The notes beneath the pieces were generated by a model. It ran no database searches, was not told the origin of the DNA, and worked only from the letters and a program-made list of their open reading frames with translations. 64,000 nucleotides of DNA from Prochlorococcus sp. AG-412-I05 (GTDB lineage Bacteria; Cyanobacteriota; Cyanobacteriia; PCC-6307; Cyanobiaceae). The stretch is from the NCBI GenBank assembly GCA_003214855.1, contig QCLC01000006.1, forward strand, positions 1 to 64,000, given 5' to 3'. Below are positions 37,544-46,593 of this stretch, piece by piece; the stretch's first letter is position 1; each line of letters begins with the position of its first letter. The translations under genes were made by a program, and so were the position numbers.

Positions 37544-38776
37544 ATGCTAAGAAATATGCCATGCCCTGATAACACGATGCCATCACTCAGCTTTTGGTGG
37601 CGCTATCCCTACTTGAGAGTGTTAGTGGTTGTGTTGTTGATGACTTTTCAACCATGCGCAATTTCAGCGCAGGCATCAACTTCCCCATCAGTGGCCCAAT
37701 CAAGCTTGCGTCATTTAAGTGATCAGTTGCCGATTGTTGGTGTTTGGATGACCAATAGTCCGAGCCCTCTTTATTACAGCCGTAACTTGATGCATAAGGC
37801 GGTGAAAGATCTCTATAGCGCAGGCTTCACGGCGCTCTATCTCAATGTTTGGAGTAGGGGGTCTACCTTCTATCGCAGCAACTATGCCCCTGTAGAAGGG
37901 CCCCTTCAGAAAGCAGGCTTGGCTCTCGACCCTATTTGCACCCTGAGTAGGGAAGGTCATGCCCGCGGCATGAAGGTGGTGCCATGGTTTGAATACGGGC
38001 TGATGGAGCCTGATGACGCAGAGGTGGTTAAGCTTCACCCCGACTGGGTTCTTGCCAGAGCTGATGGCAACCCAGTTGTCAAGATGCATGGGCATCACAA
38101 GCGGGTTTGGCTCAATCCAGCCCATCCAGAGGTTCGTGCGCGATTCATTGGTGTAGTGATTGAGGTCATGAAGCGCTGCAAGATGGATGGCGTTCAGCTT
38201 GATGATCATTTTGCTTGGCCCGTGCAGCTTGGTTATGACCCTTACACCGTGGCTCTTTATCAACAAGAAACCGGCTCCTCTCCGCCCCGGGAGTACAGCG
38301 ACCGCTTTTGGATGCAATGGAGAAGGCGGAAACTGACCGGTTTGCTTAGAGAACTGAGACAAGCATTGGAGAAGGAAAAGCTACCTGTCAACATCAGCCT
38401 TGCCCCTGGGCCTTTCAGATTTGCTTACAACAAATGGCTTCAAGACTGGGAGCTTTGGACTGTAGGCAAATTGATAGACGAGTTGGTTGTGCAGAACTAC
38501 GCCTACTCGCTTAGGGGATTTGCGAAGGATCTCGACCAGCCGGCCTTACGCAATGCACCGCAATGGGGTGTTCCTGTGCATATTGGTGTGCTGGCAGGAT
38601 TCGGCAAACGCACCACGCCCATGCCGATTTTGGCTGAAAAGGTTCGAATGGCGGCTGAGCGCGGCCATGGAGTGATTTATTTTTATTGGGAGGGGCTCTG
38701 GGGACAGCACGCTGGGATAGAGGGTGGAATTCAGCGCCTCAGGCAGTTCAAGCAATTGCATGAGAAGAAAAACTAG
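37544..38776 (+). CDS. GHL10-type (DUF187) glycoside hydrolase-like exported protein
   Basis: The 410-residue protein has an N-terminal hydrophobic signal (YLRVLVVVLLMTFQPCAISAQA) and a TIM-barrel domain of the GHL10 family. Blocks include VGVWMTNSPSPLYYS, GFTALYLNVWSRGSTFY, KVVPWFEYGLM, DGVQLDDHFAWP and VIYFYWEGLWG. Such proteins are thought to act on polysaccharides in the envelope; the substrate is unknown. ATG 37544 is chosen over the track TTG; ATG 37556 is also possible. It is convergent with pepN, 8 bases apart. Confidence 0.87.
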   Translation: MLRNMPCPDNTMPSLSFWWRYPYLRVLVVVLLMTFQPCAISAQASTSPSVAQSSLRHLSDQLPIVGVWMTNSPSPLYYSRNLMHKAVKDLYSAGFTALYLNVWSRGSTFYRSNYAPVEGPLQKAGLALDPICTLSREGHARGMKVVPWFEYGLMEPDDAEVVKLHPDWVLARADGNPVVKMHGHHKRVWLNPAHPEVRARFIGVVIEVMKRCKMDGVQLDDHFAWPVQLGYDPYTVALYQQETGSSPPREYSDRFWMQWRRRKLTGLLRELRQALEKEKLPVNISLAPGPFRFAYNKWLQDWELWTVGKLIDELVVQNYAYSLRGFAKDLDQPALRNAPQWGVPVHIGVLAGFGKRTTPMPILAEKVRMAAERGHGVIYFYWEGLWGQHAGIEGGIQRLRQFKQLHEKKN

Positions 38777-38784
38777 GCTTACTT

Positions 38785-41403
38785 CTAGTGTTCTGGCTGC
38801 ATGAGCGTGACCACTTCTCTGGTGTTTGCAGACAGCTCTGCACTGGCCAGTTGATCGATGGCCCGGTGCATCGCCTCTTTCCTTGAGGGAGCATAAGTTT
38901 GCCAACGACTGAACACTTTCACCATGCGTGAAGCAGTGATTGGGTTGCGTTGATCAATAGCGATGAGCTGATCAGCCATGAAGTTGTAACCACTTCCATC
39001 AATAGCGTGAAATACAGGTGGATTTGAAGCGAGACCACCAAGGACAGCCCTTATCGCGTTGGGTGCCATTGGGTCAAAGCGGGGATGATCTAGTAACTGT
39101 TTGATTCGTTCAAGCCCATCTGACCATGGAGTGGATGCCTCCAGGGCAAACCAGGTGTCTAGGATCACTGGTCGATCTTGCCAGCGTTCGTAAAAGCTTT
39201 TGAGAGCTTCGTCTCGCTCAGTACATTCAACGGGTTGTAGTGCCCGAAGGGCCGCTCGAGCCAAAGACATCGAGGGGCCTTTGACTGCTTCAACTGCTTC
39301 CTTGCGAACTTCGCAATCACCAGCAGCAGCTAACCAGCTCCAGGTCAGTCCTGTGAGCATGCGTTCGCCTTGTCCAGCTGGCCATTGAGCCCCCCAATTC
39401 AATCGACTACGTTCAAGCAGATTCTGGAGCGGATCTGAAAGCTTGACTCCCAACCATGACTTGAGTGATTGATAGACCTGATAGAGCATCAATGGATCGG
39501 CGACATCCTGGGCGGCCTCCAGTTCAGCTAGTCCAGGCATGCCAAATAACATCGCCAGAAAAGAGGGATCGCTCTCCCCTCCACTGATGATCAGTTGATT
39601 TAGCGCTAGAGCTAAACGTTCTTCAAGTGGCTTGTCAGCTTGCTTGCTAGCCCTTGCTAAAAGGATCTTTCTCCATAATCTCTGGCCTGCTTCCCATCGA
39701 GCAACGGGATCGTCATCAAGAGCAAGTAGCTGCAACGATTCGTCGACTGAGACGTCCATCTGCAACGTGATCGGAGCTGAAAAACGACGAAATATCGATA
39801 GCGCTGGAGGCTTTGCTTGCCTGGGTAGATCCCTTAGTGAGACGCTCTGAGTGTCTTGGTCTAACACAACCAGTTTCTCTTCGCCGATGCGTCCATTTGG
39901 GCCGATCACGGCGAGGGCCATAGGAATGACTAGAGGTGCTTTTGAGGGTTGACCAGGCGTTGGTGGTGTGAATTGGCTGACCTCAAGTGTGAGTGTTCCG
40001 ACTTGAGAATCCCAGTGGCGTTTGACGCAGACTTGAGGAGTTCCGCTTTGGTGATACCAACGCTGAAATTGATCAAGATCAAACCCAAGTTGTTCCCCAT
40101 TTGCGCAGGCTCCTTCAGCAATGGAGTGGATAAAATCTTCTGTGGTAGCAGCAGTGCCATCAAAACGCTGCACATATAACGCTATTCCTGCCATGAAGCG
40201 TTGTTGCCCAAGCAGGGTGTGAAGCATGCGGATTAACTCTGCACCTTTTTCATAAATAGTTGTGGTGTAGAAGTTATCAATTGCCTTGTACTCACTAGGT
40301 TTAACTGGATGAGATGTAGGGCCTGAATCTTCACGAAATTGGGTGTTTCGCAGCATTGATACATCCTCGATGCGTTTCACTGCTTTTGAATGCAGATCCG
40401 CTGTGAAGCTCTGATCCCGAAATACAGTGAGACCTTCTTTTAGGGAGAGTTGAAACCAGTCCCTGCAGGTGATACGGTTGCCAGTCCAGTTGTGAAAATA
40501 TTCATGAGCAACAACACTCTCGATTCGTTCAAGTTCACCATCGGTGGCACATTCGGAATCAGCCAATACAAGTTTTGAGTTGAATATATTTAAGCTCTTA
40601 TTCTCCATTGCACCCATGTTGAAGTGACGCACAGCCACAATGTTGTATTCATCCAGGTCGTACTCCAGCCCATAGACCTTTTCATCCCAGGCCATAGCTT
40701 TTTTCAGAGAATCCAAGGCGTGAGAGGTGTAGGGCTCATCTCCGTTTTCAACATGCAAACGCAATAGAACTGAGCGTCCAGATGTGGTTGTGAAATGAGC
40801 CTGAACTTCCTGAAGTGCCCCTGCAACCAAAGCAAAGAGATAGGCAGGCTTGGGATAGGGATCGTCCCAAATTGCCTCATGTCGCATTGGATCTTTAGCT
40901 AAAGGCCCTTTGCTCACAAGATTTCCGTTCGAGAGCAACACTGGATAGCGCGTCCGATCCGCCTCAATTCGTACTCGATAGCGACTGAGCACATCCGGAC
41001 GATCAGGATGGAAGCAGATACGACGGAAGCCTTCTGCCTCACATTGGCTTGTGAGCATGCTCTCGCTGGCATAAAGCCCTTCTAGTGAGGTGTTGTTGAA
41101 GGGATCAATTCGGCAGATGATCTTCAACTCAAAAGGATGAATTGGTGGCTGATGGAGAACTAACTCACTGCTAGATAGGCTGTAGGCATCCGTTGGTACA
41201 GAACTGCCGTTTATAACAATGGAGTCCAACTCCAGGTTTAACCCCTGAAGGACTAAAGGAACTTTGGTTGTCAAGGCAGGCTCGATCTGCATGGAGCTGG
41301 AGATCGCGATGTGCTGTTCTTCGACAACAACATCCAGTTCAATATTAGGAATCTGGAAGGGATATGGCCTGTAATCTGCTAATCGGGTGGTTGCTGTTGT
41401 CAT
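38785..41403 (-). CDS. pepN: Aminopeptidase N (M1 family)
   Basis: The 872-residue zinc aminopeptidase shows the GAMEN substrate motif (NMGAMENKSLNIF) and the zinc site VAHEYFHNWTGNRIT (HExxH), followed by SLKEGLTVFRDQSF with the third zinc ligand Glu. The C-terminal helical domain is complete (DUF3458-type region). Its length matches bacterial PepN. It likely degrades peptides in the cytosol. Confidence 0.95.
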   Translation of the reverse strand: MTTATTRLADYRPYPFQIPNIELDVVVEEQHIAISSSMQIEPALTTKVPLVLQGLNLELDSIVINGSSVPTDAYSLSSSELVLHQPPIHPFELKIICRIDPFNNTSLEGLYASESMLTSQCEAEGFRRICFHPDRPDVLSRYRVRIEADRTRYPVLLSNGNLVSKGPLAKDPMRHEAIWDDPYPKPAYLFALVAGALQEVQAHFTTTSGRSVLLRLHVENGDEPYTSHALDSLKKAMAWDEKVYGLEYDLDEYNIVAVRHFNMGAMENKSLNIFNSKLVLADSECATDGELERIESVVAHEYFHNWTGNRITCRDWFQLSLKEGLTVFRDQSFTADLHSKAVKRIEDVSMLRNTQFREDSGPTSHPVKPSEYKAIDNFYTTTIYEKGAELIRMLHTLLGQQRFMAGIALYVQRFDGTAATTEDFIHSIAEGACANGEQLGFDLDQFQRWYHQSGTPQVCVKRHWDSQVGTLTLEVSQFTPPTPGQPSKAPLVIPMALAVIGPNGRIGEEKLVVLDQDTQSVSLRDLPRQAKPPALSIFRRFSAPITLQMDVSVDESLQLLALDDDPVARWEAGQRLWRKILLARASKQADKPLEERLALALNQLIISGGESDPSFLAMLFGMPGLAELEAAQDVADPLMLYQVYQSLKSWLGVKLSDPLQNLLERSRLNWGAQWPAGQGERMLTGLTWSWLAAAGDCEVRKEAVEAVKGPSMSLARAALRALQPVECTERDEALKSFYERWQDRPVILDTWFALEASTPWSDGLERIKQLLDHPRFDPMAPNAIRAVLGGLASNPPVFHAIDGSGYNFMADQLIAIDQRNPITASRMVKVFSRWQTYAPSRKEAMHRAIDQLASAELSANTREVVTLMQPEH

Positions 41404-41570
41404 GGGGGAGTGATTGTTTGTAGAGATTTTTGAGCTTGAGCTTCCTCGCTAATTTCCTGATGACATCAATTGAGATGTGCTAGCCATACCGCGGAACAAT
41501 TTCTGCTGCTGCCTTGTACTTCAAGTTCGTTCGGGTAACGATTGTCTTCTATGAAGATCTAGAAGATGGC

Positions 41571-43133
41571 TCAATTGGGCAGGGCCCAGGGGTTGATCCC
41601 TAAATCGGCACCGATGAGATGGGAGCAGGCAAAGCCACTAAAAGCAACTGCATTTAGGCCTTGGCCAGGGAAACAAGAGTCGCCGACGCAATAAAGCCCT
41701 TTGAGTCCAGTGCGGTTAAAGGGCATGGTGAGAAGGCCTGGTAAACGACTGGAGGGGATTGGCCCATAGCTACCCTGAAATCGTCGTAGGAAACGTCGAT
41801 GGCTACGAGGAGTGCCCACCTCTCGGTGAACGATGGCTTGACTTAGGCCAGGCAGGATTTTTTCGAGTTTCCTGATTAGACGATCAGCATCAGCTTGCTT
41901 TTTGCTGTTGTAGGTCGCAGGGCTTAGGTCTTGCCATGCCTGCATTGAGGATGGTGTGAAGGCGTGGACGATGTGATGCCCCTCTGGCGCCAGGGATGGA
42001 TCCAGGAGAGTCGGCATAGAGACGAATGCGACACCCTGTTCACTCTCCATTTCATCCCAGCTTTCTAGGAGCAGATGGTGGCAGTGGCTGTTGGCTGGAA
42101 TGGCATCGTTACGGACTCCAAGGTGAAGAGAGAGGAAGGATGGCGATGGCACATAGCGGCGTCGCCAGGTCTGCTCCGCTGCGGGTGTGTGTTCTGCATC
42201 CACCAGGGCCTGTTTGGACCCTTCACCGCTGAATGTGTCCCAGCGAGTGGCGTTGGATATCACCCTGCGGGCGTGGATGATTTCTCCATTTGCTAGCTGT
42301 ACACCAACAGCACGGTTATCTTTTAGCACCACTCGTGTGACCCGTGCCTTGTAGCGGATCTCACCACCATGACGTTGCATGCCTTTGACGAGCTTTTGGG
42401 CTATCACACCAACGCCTCCTTTGGGGTAGTTGATGCCACCGGCATGGCGATCTGAAAACACCATGCCAGCATTGATCATCGGTGTGCGGTCGGCAGGCAT
42501 CACTGACCAGCAGAAGCATTCAATGTCGATGAACCGCAACAGTTCTGGGTCTTTGATGTGACGCCTGGCTACATCACCCACATTGACGGGCAACCAGCGC
42601 GCAAGACCGAGACAGGCCAGGGGGGACTTGAAAAAAACTTTGGCCAGATAAGTGGGATCCTCGATCGATAGCAGTGGCATTGCATCCAGGCAGTTGAACA
42701 CTTGCCAACAGATGTCGTAAAAGTGACGGATCCCCTTCGCTTCGTGGGGGAAGCGTGCGGTGAGATCAGCAATGAACTGCTCGTATTTTCGATCAACTGC
42801 GAGCTCTAATCCTCCAGGAAGGTGGTAGGCGAGTTGGGCGGGGTCAGGCAGGGTGTCACAGTGCTCCCCCACATCGGCCAAAGCTCGGGTGAGCAGGTTG
42901 GTGTATCCCTTTTCTCCGAACCCGAAGATCATTGATGCACCTACATCAAAGGTGTAGCCCTCTCGCTGGAATGAGCCGCTACTACCACCTGGGATTGTGT
43001 AGCTCTCCAGAACAAGAACCTTGGCACCTTTGACAGCTAGCTGACTGGCGGTGACCAGGCCGCCGATGCCCGAACCGATAACCACAGCATCCCAAGGCTG
43101 TGTTGCGTCTTTTTCGATGGGGATAGGTTCCAT
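41571..43133 (-). CDS. crtH: Carotene isomerase CrtH (CRTISO)
   Basis: The 520-residue FAD enzyme converts poly-cis-lycopene to all-trans lycopene. The N-terminal dinucleotide site is VVIGSGIGGLVTASQLAVKG, followed by GGSSGSFQREGYTFDVGASMIFG, a CRTISO-typical block. The C-terminal FAD region GLYCVGDSCFPGQGLNAVAFSG is intact. It distinguishes itself from phytoene desaturases by this GGSSGSF region. It lies next to trmFO and psbY. Confidence 0.92.
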   Translation of the reverse strand: MEPIPIEKDATQPWDAVVIGSGIGGLVTASQLAVKGAKVLVLESYTIPGGSSGSFQREGYTFDVGASMIFGFGEKGYTNLLTRALADVGEHCDTLPDPAQLAYHLPGGLELAVDRKYEQFIADLTARFPHEAKGIRHFYDICWQVFNCLDAMPLLSIEDPTYLAKVFFKSPLACLGLARWLPVNVGDVARRHIKDPELLRFIDIECFCWSVMPADRTPMINAGMVFSDRHAGGINYPKGGVGVIAQKLVKGMQRHGGEIRYKARVTRVVLKDNRAVGVQLANGEIIHARRVISNATRWDTFSGEGSKQALVDAEHTPAAEQTWRRRYVPSPSFLSLHLGVRNDAIPANSHCHHLLLESWDEMESEQGVAFVSMPTLLDPSLAPEGHHIVHAFTPSSMQAWQDLSPATYNSKKQADADRLIRKLEKILPGLSQAIVHREVGTPRSHRRFLRRFQGSYGPIPSSRLPGLLTMPFNRTGLKGLYCVGDSCFPGQGLNAVAFSGFACSHLIGADLGINPWALPN

Positions 43134-43280
43134 GGCATGGTCTCAACAGCTTGACGCTAAGGGCTTGTATGCAACTCTGAACCCGTCAACTCTGACTGTG
43201 AAGTTTGCGGCAGCTTTGCTGGAGAGATTAAAGAATCAGTTTGATGCTTGCCCTGCTCGAGACGATTATGAACTCCCTAT

Positions 43281-44669
43281 CTAGATAGGGACCTTGCTCG
43301 TGCCCCATTGTTGCTGGGCTTCCTCAAGCATATTGAGCGCCCTATCTCGGTAGGCACCGTAGCGTGCGCGTTTAGCGTGGATTCGCTCTGCAAGTTCTGG
43401 CAGAAGGCCGAAATTTGCGGGCATCGGCTGGAACTCCCCTTTACGGCCCCTAAAGCAGTCGCTGTCACTCACAAAGTGTGTAAGGGCACCGATCATTGTT
43501 GTAGAAGGAAGCGTAATGGTGTTGAGACCCATTGCCAATCTCGCTGCATTGTTTCCAGCAAGCCAGCCTCCAGCTACTGCAGCGGTATAACCCTCTGTTC
43601 CGGTGATCTGTCCAGCAGCGAGGAGGTTGGATCGTTTGCTGAACTGCAGGGTTGGTTCAAGTAGCTGCGGGGCTTCGAGAAAGGTATTGCGGTGCATGAC
43701 CCCAAAACGCACGAATTCAGCCTGGTGCAGGCCTGGAATCATTTTTAGGACTCGCTTTTGTTCGCTCCATTTGAGATTGGTCTGAAAGCCCACCAGATTC
43801 CAGAGACGACCCTCGTGATCTTCTTTGCGCAGTTGCACAACTGCATAAGCCCGCTTGGAGCGACGCACGTCTCGATCATTGAGATCGCCCCAACGGGGAT
43901 CCCAGAGTCCGATTGGTTTGAGTGGGCCGTAGCGCATTGTGTCTTCGCCGCGACGAGCAAGCTCTTCGATTGGTAGGCAGCCCTCGAAAAACTTGGCAGA
44001 TTCCTTATCGAACTCTTTGAGTTCGGCTTGCTCAGCATTGAGCAGTGCCTCCCGAAAGGCAAGGTATTGCCCTTTGTCCATCGGGCAATTCATGTAGTCA
44101 GCGTCACCTTTGTCGTAGCGGCTTGCCCGAAATGCCAGTGTGAGATCGATACTTTCGCCTTCGATAATTGGACTGGCGGCATCAAAGAAGTGGCATTCGC
44201 TACGGCCGGTGAAGGTGCGTAGGTTGTCTGCAAGCAATTCACTGGTCAGAGGACCCGTTGCCAGAACAGTGATTTGTCCTTCATCTGGAAGGTGTTCCTG
44301 CTCTTGGCGCTCGATCGTGATGCGTGGATGGGCAGAGAGTTCTTTGGTAAGGGATGCACTGAAGGAAGCCCTATTGACAGCTAGTGCACCCCCAGCAGGT
44401 ACGGCGTGGCTGTCGGCTGTGCGAATCACGATTGAGCCCAGCCGGCGCAGCTCTTCCTTGAGTAGGCCGGCAGCACGATCGCTACTTAGAGCGCCAAAGC
44501 TATTACTGCAGACCAGCTCTGCACATTCACTGCTGTAGTGAGCTGGTGAGTGCTTGATCGGCCGCATCTCTACCAGCCTGACAGGCACGCCTGCTTGTGC
44601 TATTTGCCAAGCAGCTTCTGAACCAGCCAGGCCGGCTCCGATGACAAGCACAGTAGGGAGGGAACTCAA
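43281..44669 (-). CDS. trmFO: Folate-dependent tRNA (uracil-5-)-methyltransferase TrmFO
   Basis: The 462-residue flavoprotein methylates uridine 54 in the T-loop of t[21 protein letters not shown] is the FAD site; [42 protein letters not shown] and [20 protein letters not shown] are family blocks. The start read by the track is TTG 44669, with a 9-bp hairpin ending at that codon; GTG 44651 is an alternative but would clip the N-terminus. It is downstream of psbY. Confidence 0.93.
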   Translation of the reverse strand: MSSLPTVLVIGAGLAGSEAAWQIAQAGVPVRLVEMRPIKHSPAHYSSECAELVCSNSFGALSSDRAAGLLKEELRRLGSIVIRTADSHAVPAGGALAVNRASFSASLTKELSAHPRITIERQEQEHLPDEGQITVLATGPLTSELLADNLRTFTGRSECHFFDAASPIIEGESIDLTLAFRASRYDKGDADYMNCPMDKGQYLAFREALLNAEQAELKEFDKESAKFFEGCLPIEELARRGEDTMRYGPLKPIGLWDPRWGDLNDRDVRRSKRAYAVVQLRKEDHEGRLWNLVGFQTNLKWSEQKRVLKMIPGLHQAEFVRFGVMHRNTFLEAPQLLEPTLQFSKRSNLLAAGQITGTEGYTAAVAGGWLAGNNAARLAMGLNTITLPSTTMIGALTHFVSDSDCFRGRKGEFQPMPANFGLLPELAERIHAKRARYGAYRDRALNMLEEAQQQWGTSKVPI

Positions 44670-44734
44670 GAGTTCAGGTCATTCGGCATTTGGCCTGAAC
44701 TCGAGCTTAGGCAGTGGCCATTTGGGGATGGCCA
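44670..44734 (-). promoter_or_regulatory. Two adjacent hairpins between psbY and trmFO
   Basis: GAGTTCAGG (44670-44678) pairs with CCTGAACTC (44694-44702), and TGGCCAT (44715-44721) pairs with ATGGCCA (44728-44734). Both lie in the 75 bases between the psbY stop and the trmFO TTG start on the minus strand. They could attenuate transcription after psbY or mask the trmFO start. No T-tract is present. Confidence 0.5.
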
Positions 44735-44744
44735 TTGCGGACTT

Positions 44745-44861
44745 TTAGCCTTTGTTTTTGCTGACAAGCCCTAAGCCCTGTTGCTTTAAAGCAGCACCGC
44801 GGATGTTGATAAAGGCCCAGGTGGCGGCAAGTAAAATAGGGAGGAGAACGATGAGAATCAT
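44745..44861 (-). CDS. psbY: Photosystem II protein PsbY
   Basis: This 38-residue gene was too short for the ORF track. It reads MILIVLLPILLAATWAFINI followed by RGAALKQQGLGLVSKNKG. One transmembrane helix with the PILLA..WA..NI..AA..Q pattern matches PsbY, a peripheral photosystem II subunit near cytochrome b559. It lies upstream of trmFO on the same strand. The assignment rests on the pattern recalled from the family. Confidence 0.78.
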   Translation of the reverse strand: MILIVLLPILLAATWAFINIRGAALKQQGLGLVSKNKG

Positions 44862-45085
44862 GAGGGGGCTGATCGCTTAGTGGATTTTGCAGAGAACCGA
44901 TTCTACGGACTTACATAAGGGCAAGCATGCTTGGCCTCAGCAGCTGATCGAATTTTCACCAATCACTTTAGGTCCTTAATCTTCAGTTGATGGGGTGGCT
45001 GCATGGATCCTTTGCCAAGCTGTCCTTTTTGCTCGATAGGCTGCATGATAATTTTCATGCGTGCCTGAATGGCATTCCAAAAGGC

Positions 45086-45157
45086 GGGTCGCTAGCTCAG
45101 CGGTAGAGCATTCGGCTTTTAACCGACTGGTCCTGCGTTCGAATCGCAGGCGACCCA
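45086..45157 (+). tRNA. tRNA-Lys (UUU anticodon)
   Basis: A complete cloverleaf is visible: acceptor GGGTCGC with GCGACCC, D-loop TAGCTCAGCGGTAGAGCA, anticodon loop CTTTTAA (anticodon TTT), T-arm CCTGCGTTCGAATCGCAGG, discriminator A. No CCA is encoded. A terminator follows twelve bases later. This gene marks the border between dense core genome and the sparse region to the right. Confidence 0.97.
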
Positions 45158-45168
45158 CTTCAGTCAGG

Positions 45169-45211
45169 CCAGTCAGTTTCGGCGAAAATGCCCTTGCTGA
45201 CTGGTTTTTTT
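45169..45211 (+). terminator. Terminator of tRNA-Lys
   Basis: CCAGTCAG (45169-45176) pairs with CTGACTGG (45197-45204), followed by seven T residues. It fits a Rho-independent terminator for the tRNA transcript. Confidence 0.8.
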
Positions 45212-45349
45212 CTTGCCCTGAAGAGCCATCAAAGACTTCGGAGTACTTCGTTGGGAATCGGCTCATGTCGCGCATTGCGACATGGACTTAGGCGCGTATA
45301 GGAAGAATCAACCCTTATCTTGAGGGGTAAAGTCGTATCAAAAGGAACA

Positions 45350-45547
45350 ATGGCGACAGCCGCTGAAAAACGTGAGGACATTAAAAGCAAGCTCCAAATT
45401 CTGCGTAAGGAATTGCGGGAGATCCATTCGAAAGTGATGGAGGAAAGCACGATGCCCGAACCCAGCGAAGTGCGTGCCTCGATGGCCAAATTGGAAGAGC
45501 TGCTTGAAGTACTTGAACCCAAGTCAGCGAAGAAGTCGAAGAAGTAA
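45350..45547 (+). CDS. Small charged coiled-coil protein, intact copy
   Basis: The 65-residue product is almost entirely charged and helical: KREDIKSKLQILRKELREIH and MAKLEELLEVLEPK have heptad-like spacing, ending in a lysine-rich tail KKSKK. ATG 45350 is preceded by AAAGGAA. A decayed copy lies at 46594-46820 with about the same length, which supports this as a once-duplicated real gene. Function unknown. Confidence 0.72.
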   Translation: MATAAEKREDIKSKLQILRKELREIHSKVMEESTMPEPSEVRASMAKLEELLEVLEPKSAKKSKK

Positions 45548-45562
45548 ACCTCATGAGCGGAT

Positions 45563-45850
45563 ATTCCTGAGAGGATTTTTAAAGACCACTAGGACTTCGC
45601 CACAGTCTTCGTCATCTTCGATGACCTAGCTCCAGCTGTATGCGTCGAGAGCTACTCGTGGGTTTTCGATGAGGACTGGCTTGAGTTGCATCGCCTCTTC
45701 GAAGGCTCTTGCCCCTTCTGCTTTGACTGGCTTGTCGGGGTCAATGGCTATTGCAACGTCATAGTTCTGGGAGTTGAGTCATTTGATTTCTTTCGATCAT
45801 CCTTGATTCGTTTGTTGATCCAGTTCTCGGCTCTTGCTCACATCCACTCT
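45563..45850 (-). pseudogene. Decayed copy of the 46220-46561 gene
   Basis: The plus-strand text AGACCACTAGGACTTCGCC and the long stretch ending GACTGGCTTGTCGGGGTCAA are close to the 3' part of the intact gene at 46220-46561. On the minus strand the SWSWVV codons read SWS-stop-V because TGG has become TAG. Similarity persists to the shared GAGAACTGGAT near 45825. I call it a pseudogene; it lies eight or more bases after the intact 45350 gene. Confidence 0.75.
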
Positions 45851-46054
45851 GGTCTTTAGCTCCTCCGGCTTGAGTGCCATATCCCAAGCCCAAACCTTTT
45901 GATAGGTTAAAATGCCTAGCTTAAGTAGCTTCGGAATACCTAAGGCAACCGGATAAACCCCTTTGGGTGAGGTGAAGGGTATCGCGTTCGTGTCAATGGA
46001 CGCGTAAGTTTTGTCGTACTGTTTCGTTGTAGCAGCGCATCTCAGGGTTTCCAT
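45797..46054 (-). CDS. Uncertain ORF fused to the decayed copy
   Basis: From METLRCAATTKQYDK the ORF continues NAIPFTSPKGVYPVALGIPK and LLKLGILTYQKVWAWDMALK, which looks more like true protein than a random shadow. Its C-terminus overlaps the 5' end of the decayed copy, and its 5' end abuts the tRNA-Lys relic. It may be the original N-terminal part of that pseudogene, or an independent relic. I do not recognise the family. Confidence 0.3.
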   Translation of the reverse strand: METLRCAATTKQYDKTYASIDTNAIPFTSPKGVYPVALGIPKLLKLGILTYQKVWAWDMALKPEELKTRVDVSKSRELDQQTNQG

Positions 46055-46102
46055 TTGGCTTTTTAAACTGGCTGGCCCTGCGTTCGAATCACACACGACC
46101 CA
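46052..46102 (+). pseudogene. Degenerate 3' half of a tRNA-Lys copy
   Basis: CATTTGGCTTTTTAAACTGG and CCCTGCGTTCGAATCACA and CGACCCA align with the anticodon arm, T-loop and 3' acceptor of the intact tRNA-Lys at 45086. The T-stem no longer pairs (CCTGC against ACACA) and the 5' half is only weakly recognisable. It cannot fold as a working tRNA. Confidence 0.78.
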
Positions 46103-46124
46103 TCTCAATCACAACAAGGGGCTA

Positions 46125-46148
46125 GGGCCAAAAAGCTTTGGCCCTTTT
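46125..46148 (+). terminator. Terminator after the tRNA-Lys relic
   Basis: GGGCCAAA and TTTGGCCC form a perfect 8-bp stem with a four-base loop, followed by TTTT. It occupies the same relative place as the terminator of the intact tRNA-Lys, though its sequence differs. Confidence 0.7.
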
Positions 46149-46219
46149 GCGTTTGAACGCTGTGATGGTGGTTTTGTTGAGATTGTTGTGGTCAGCTTGC
46201 AAAACTCGTGCGTGCCTTG

Positions 46220-46561
46220 TCACTCCTGAGCGACTTTCTTGAAGACCACTAGGAATTCGTCACTATCTTCGTCATCTTCGACGACCCAGCTCCAGCTTGA
46301 TGCGTCGATTGCTACGAGTGGATTTTCGATGAGGACTGGCTTGAGTTGCGTCGCCTCTTCGAAGGTTCTTGCCACTTCTTCTTTGATTGGCTTGTCGGGG
46401 TCAATGGCTATTTCAACGTCATAGCCCAGGGAATAGCTTCTTTCCCCTTTGACCGACCCATGGAGTAGCTCGTTTTTCAATCCAGTTCTCGGTTCTGGTG
46501 GACAAATGCACTCTGTTGCGTATTTGTGCTCATGAGTGTTAGATGACACACTTTCCGACAA
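46220..46561 (-). CDS. Small acidic hypothetical protein, intact copy
   Basis: The 113-residue product ends in an acidic segment (VVEDDEDSDEFLVVFKKVAQE). The middle reads SYSLGYDVEIAIDPDKPIKEEVARTFEEATQLKPVLIENP, which looks like an alpha/beta domain. The N-terminal 20 residues are less convincing, so the start could be downstream. A decayed copy lies at 45563-45850, which implies that the frame was once duplicated. Function unknown. Confidence 0.6.
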   Translation of the reverse strand: MSESVSSNTHEHKYATECICPPEPRTGLKNELLHGSVKGERSYSLGYDVEIAIDPDKPIKEEVARTFEEATQLKPVLIENPLVAIDASSWSWVVEDDEDSDEFLVVFKKVAQE

Positions 46562-46593
46562 AGTGCTGAGGCCTTATCGGGAAAGAGTTTCTC

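Noticed and set aside
44976-45275. 99-residue minus-strand ORF over tRNA-Lys
   Set aside because: It is largely the antisense of the tRNA and its terminator (RRTSRLKAECSTAELATRLL is the reverse of the tRNA), a common false ORF.
46052-46102. Second functional tRNA
   Set aside because: The T-stem does not pair and the 5' half is not recognisable, so no cloverleaf can form.
45797-46108. Full 103-residue track ORF
   Set aside because: Its first 18 residues are antisense to the tRNA-Lys relic; only the part from METLRCAATT was considered, and with low confidence.
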